A stretch of 64,000 nt of DNA. Origin: Methylovorus mays. GTDB taxonomy: Bacteria; Pseudomonadota; Gammaproteobacteria; Burkholderiales; Methylophilaceae. A program made the translations under genes and the position numbers. The notes beneath the pieces are model-generated. The model was not told where the DNA came from. It did not search any database and worked only from the letters and a program-made list of their open reading frames with translations. The stretch's first letter is position 1. Every line of letters begins with the position of its first letter. The DNA is taken from the NCBI RefSeq assembly GCF_020531915.1, contig NZ_JAJAVG010000007.1:223847-287846 (forward strand). The letters run 5' to 3'. Of the stretch, positions 62,975 through 64,000 are shown piece by piece.

Positions 62975-64000
62975 TTATTTGAAGGAATAGTTGGCTGTCA
63001 GCATCACCATGCGTGGATCACCTGGGTAGCAAGCATTCAAGCTGGAACAGGCTGCAATATATTCCTTGTCTGCCAGATTGCGCGCATTCAGGGCAAAGCG
63101 CCATGGTCCGGTGCGGTAGAACAGCGCGGCATCGTACAGGGTGTAATGCGGCGTATAGAAGGTATTGAGCTCATCACCAGCCTGCTTGCCTATATAACGT
63201 GCACCTATGCCTATACCCAGGCCTTGCAGCCAGCGCCCCATATCGTAATTGGCCCAGATGTTAGCCATGTTTTTCGCCACCAGAATGGGACGTTTGTGCA
63301 GCGTATCCGTCGTGCTTTTGGTGATTTCTGCATCAATATAGCTGTAGCTGCCCACGACATTGAGACGAGAGGTCAATTGTCCTGTTGCCTCAAGCTCAAC
63401 CCCACGATGCTGTTGCTCACCCGTCTGGATGTTGAATGCGGTGTTATTGGGGTCCGTGGTGGTGACGTTCTGGCGCGTCAGGTCATACAGCGCCACGGTG
63501 GTGCCAAATGCCTTGTTCGGTGTTTCATACTTGAGGCCGATTTCGCGCTGCTGGCCAGTTTCCGGCTTGAAGGCAGTGCCATCCGCCTGGCTGCCCGTGA
63601 CTGGCACAAACGATTCACTGTAGCTGATGTAAGGTGACCAGCCATTGCCAAAGGCATACAGCAAACCCGCACGCCCCGTGGTCGCGCCCGGATTGGTGCG
63701 TGTCCTGCTGCCACTCAGACGTTTTTCCAATAGATCGGACTCATCTCGACGCAAGCCGAGCACCAGGTTCCAGCCATCGCCAAACTTGATGTGATCCTGC
63801 AGATAAAGGCCTTTTTGCTCCAACTTGTCCGTGCCGCTGGTCGTGAGCGTAGTCACCGCGGCTCCGATCGTCGGAGTGTAGTCGGGAGTGTACAGATTCA
63901 GTGCGGTAACCGTTGCGCGCTTATCAATCCGCTTGCTATCAAAATGCAGATAGTCAAAGCCCACCAGCACATCATGACGCAACGCGGCTGTGTCAAACTG
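62975..64000 (-). CDS. TonB-dependent siderophore receptor, C-terminal part (5' end outside window)
   Basis: The frame is open to the end of the window (it reads QFDTAA before the track of residues RHDVLVGFDYLHFD). About 341 residues of a 22-stranded outer-membrane barrel are visible: LVLGLRRDESDLLEKRLSG, GLLYAFGNGWSPYISYSESFVPVTG, QREIGLKYETPNKAFGTTVALYDLTRQN, and the C-terminal signature ALNARNLADKEYIAACSSLNACYPGDPRMVMLTANYSFK ending in an aromatic-rich strand. These match the FhuE/FpvA-like siderophore receptor class. The plug and TonB box are not visible, so the ligand cannot be named. Confidence 0.9.
   Translation of the reverse strand, partial: QFDTAALRHDVLVGFDYLHFDSKRIDKRATVTALNLYTPDYTPTIGAAVTTLTTSGTDKLEQKGLYLQDHIKFGDGWNLVLGLRRDESDLLEKRLSGSRTRTNPGATTGRAGLLYAFGNGWSPYISYSESFVPVTGSQADGTAFKPETGQQREIGLKYETPNKAFGTTVALYDLTRQNVTTTDPNNTAFNIQTGEQQHRGVELEATGQLTSRLNVVGSYSYIDAEITKSTTDTLHKRPILVAKNMANIWANYDMGRWLQGLGIGIGARYIGKQAGDELNTFYTPHYTLYDAALFYRTGPWRFALNARNLADKEYIAACSSLNACYPGDPRMVMLTANYSFK

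Overview
The window looks like a chromosomal segment of a flagellated, methanol-oxidising betaproteobacterium of the Methylophilaceae (Methylobacillus/Methylovorus/Methylophilus type). Three things point there: a complete mxaFJGI-RSACKLD methanol dehydrogenase cluster, a flagellar gene order typical of Betaproteobacteria (flgNMA, flgB-L, fliE, fliF-R), and an MxaF whose predicted mature numbering (Cys103-Cys104, Asp297) fits the Methylophilus enzyme as I recall it. The genus assignment is inference. No rRNA, tRNA, CRISPR array, insertion sequence or integrase was recognised.

Region 1 (1-10530, + strand) is a type VI secretion (T6SS) effector island. It holds the 3' part of a vgrG, a predicted two-domain peptidoglycan hydrolase (M23-like plus GH19/lysozyme-like), and then an unusual array. 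The last ~105 codons of the hydrolase recur twice downstream as detached fragments, and each fragment is next to candidate immunity genes: two related secreted ~217-219-residue proteins and one secreted ankyrin-repeat protein. The third fragment runs straight into a VRR-NUC nuclease gene, which is followed by a DUF3396 immunity gene. The array looks like recombination-driven stacking of toxin-tail/immunity modules.

Region 2 (10537-39494) is the flagellar supercluster. flgN-flgM-flgA (-) diverge from flgBCDEFGHIJKL (+). fliLMNOPQR and fliFGHIJK lie on the - strand and fliE on the + strand. Then come a FlhB-C-terminus-like protein overlapping a second FliK-like protein, and fliT, fliS, fliD, flaG and fliC. 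Clear sigma-28 promoters precede flgM and fliC. flhAB, flhDC, fliA, motor and chemotaxis genes are not in the window.

Region 3 (39628-42757, - strand) holds an unassigned protein next to fliC and a NarL/LuxR-type two-component pair.

Region 4 (42910-57342) is the methanol oxidation region. mxaF, J, G, I, R, S, A, C, K, L and D are on the - strand, with intrinsic terminators after mxaF, after mxaI and after mxaD. From mxaR to mxaD the genes overlap by a few bases. Divergent from mxaF is a histidine kinase/response regulator pair (+). Tail-to-tail with it is a second, paralogous regulator and a MoxY-like sensor kinase (-). The mxaF upstream region carries two dyads phased 21 bp apart. One 17-bp palindrome type occurs both behind mxaD and ahead of the MoxY-like kinase.

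Region 5 (57428-64000) has ordinary chromosomal genes: a Bcr/CflA-type MFS exporter, an orphan GspE/PilB-type ATPase with four c-di-GMP-type (MshEN) motifs, a SUV3-like helicase, and the C-terminal part of a TonB-dependent siderophore receptor cut by the window end.
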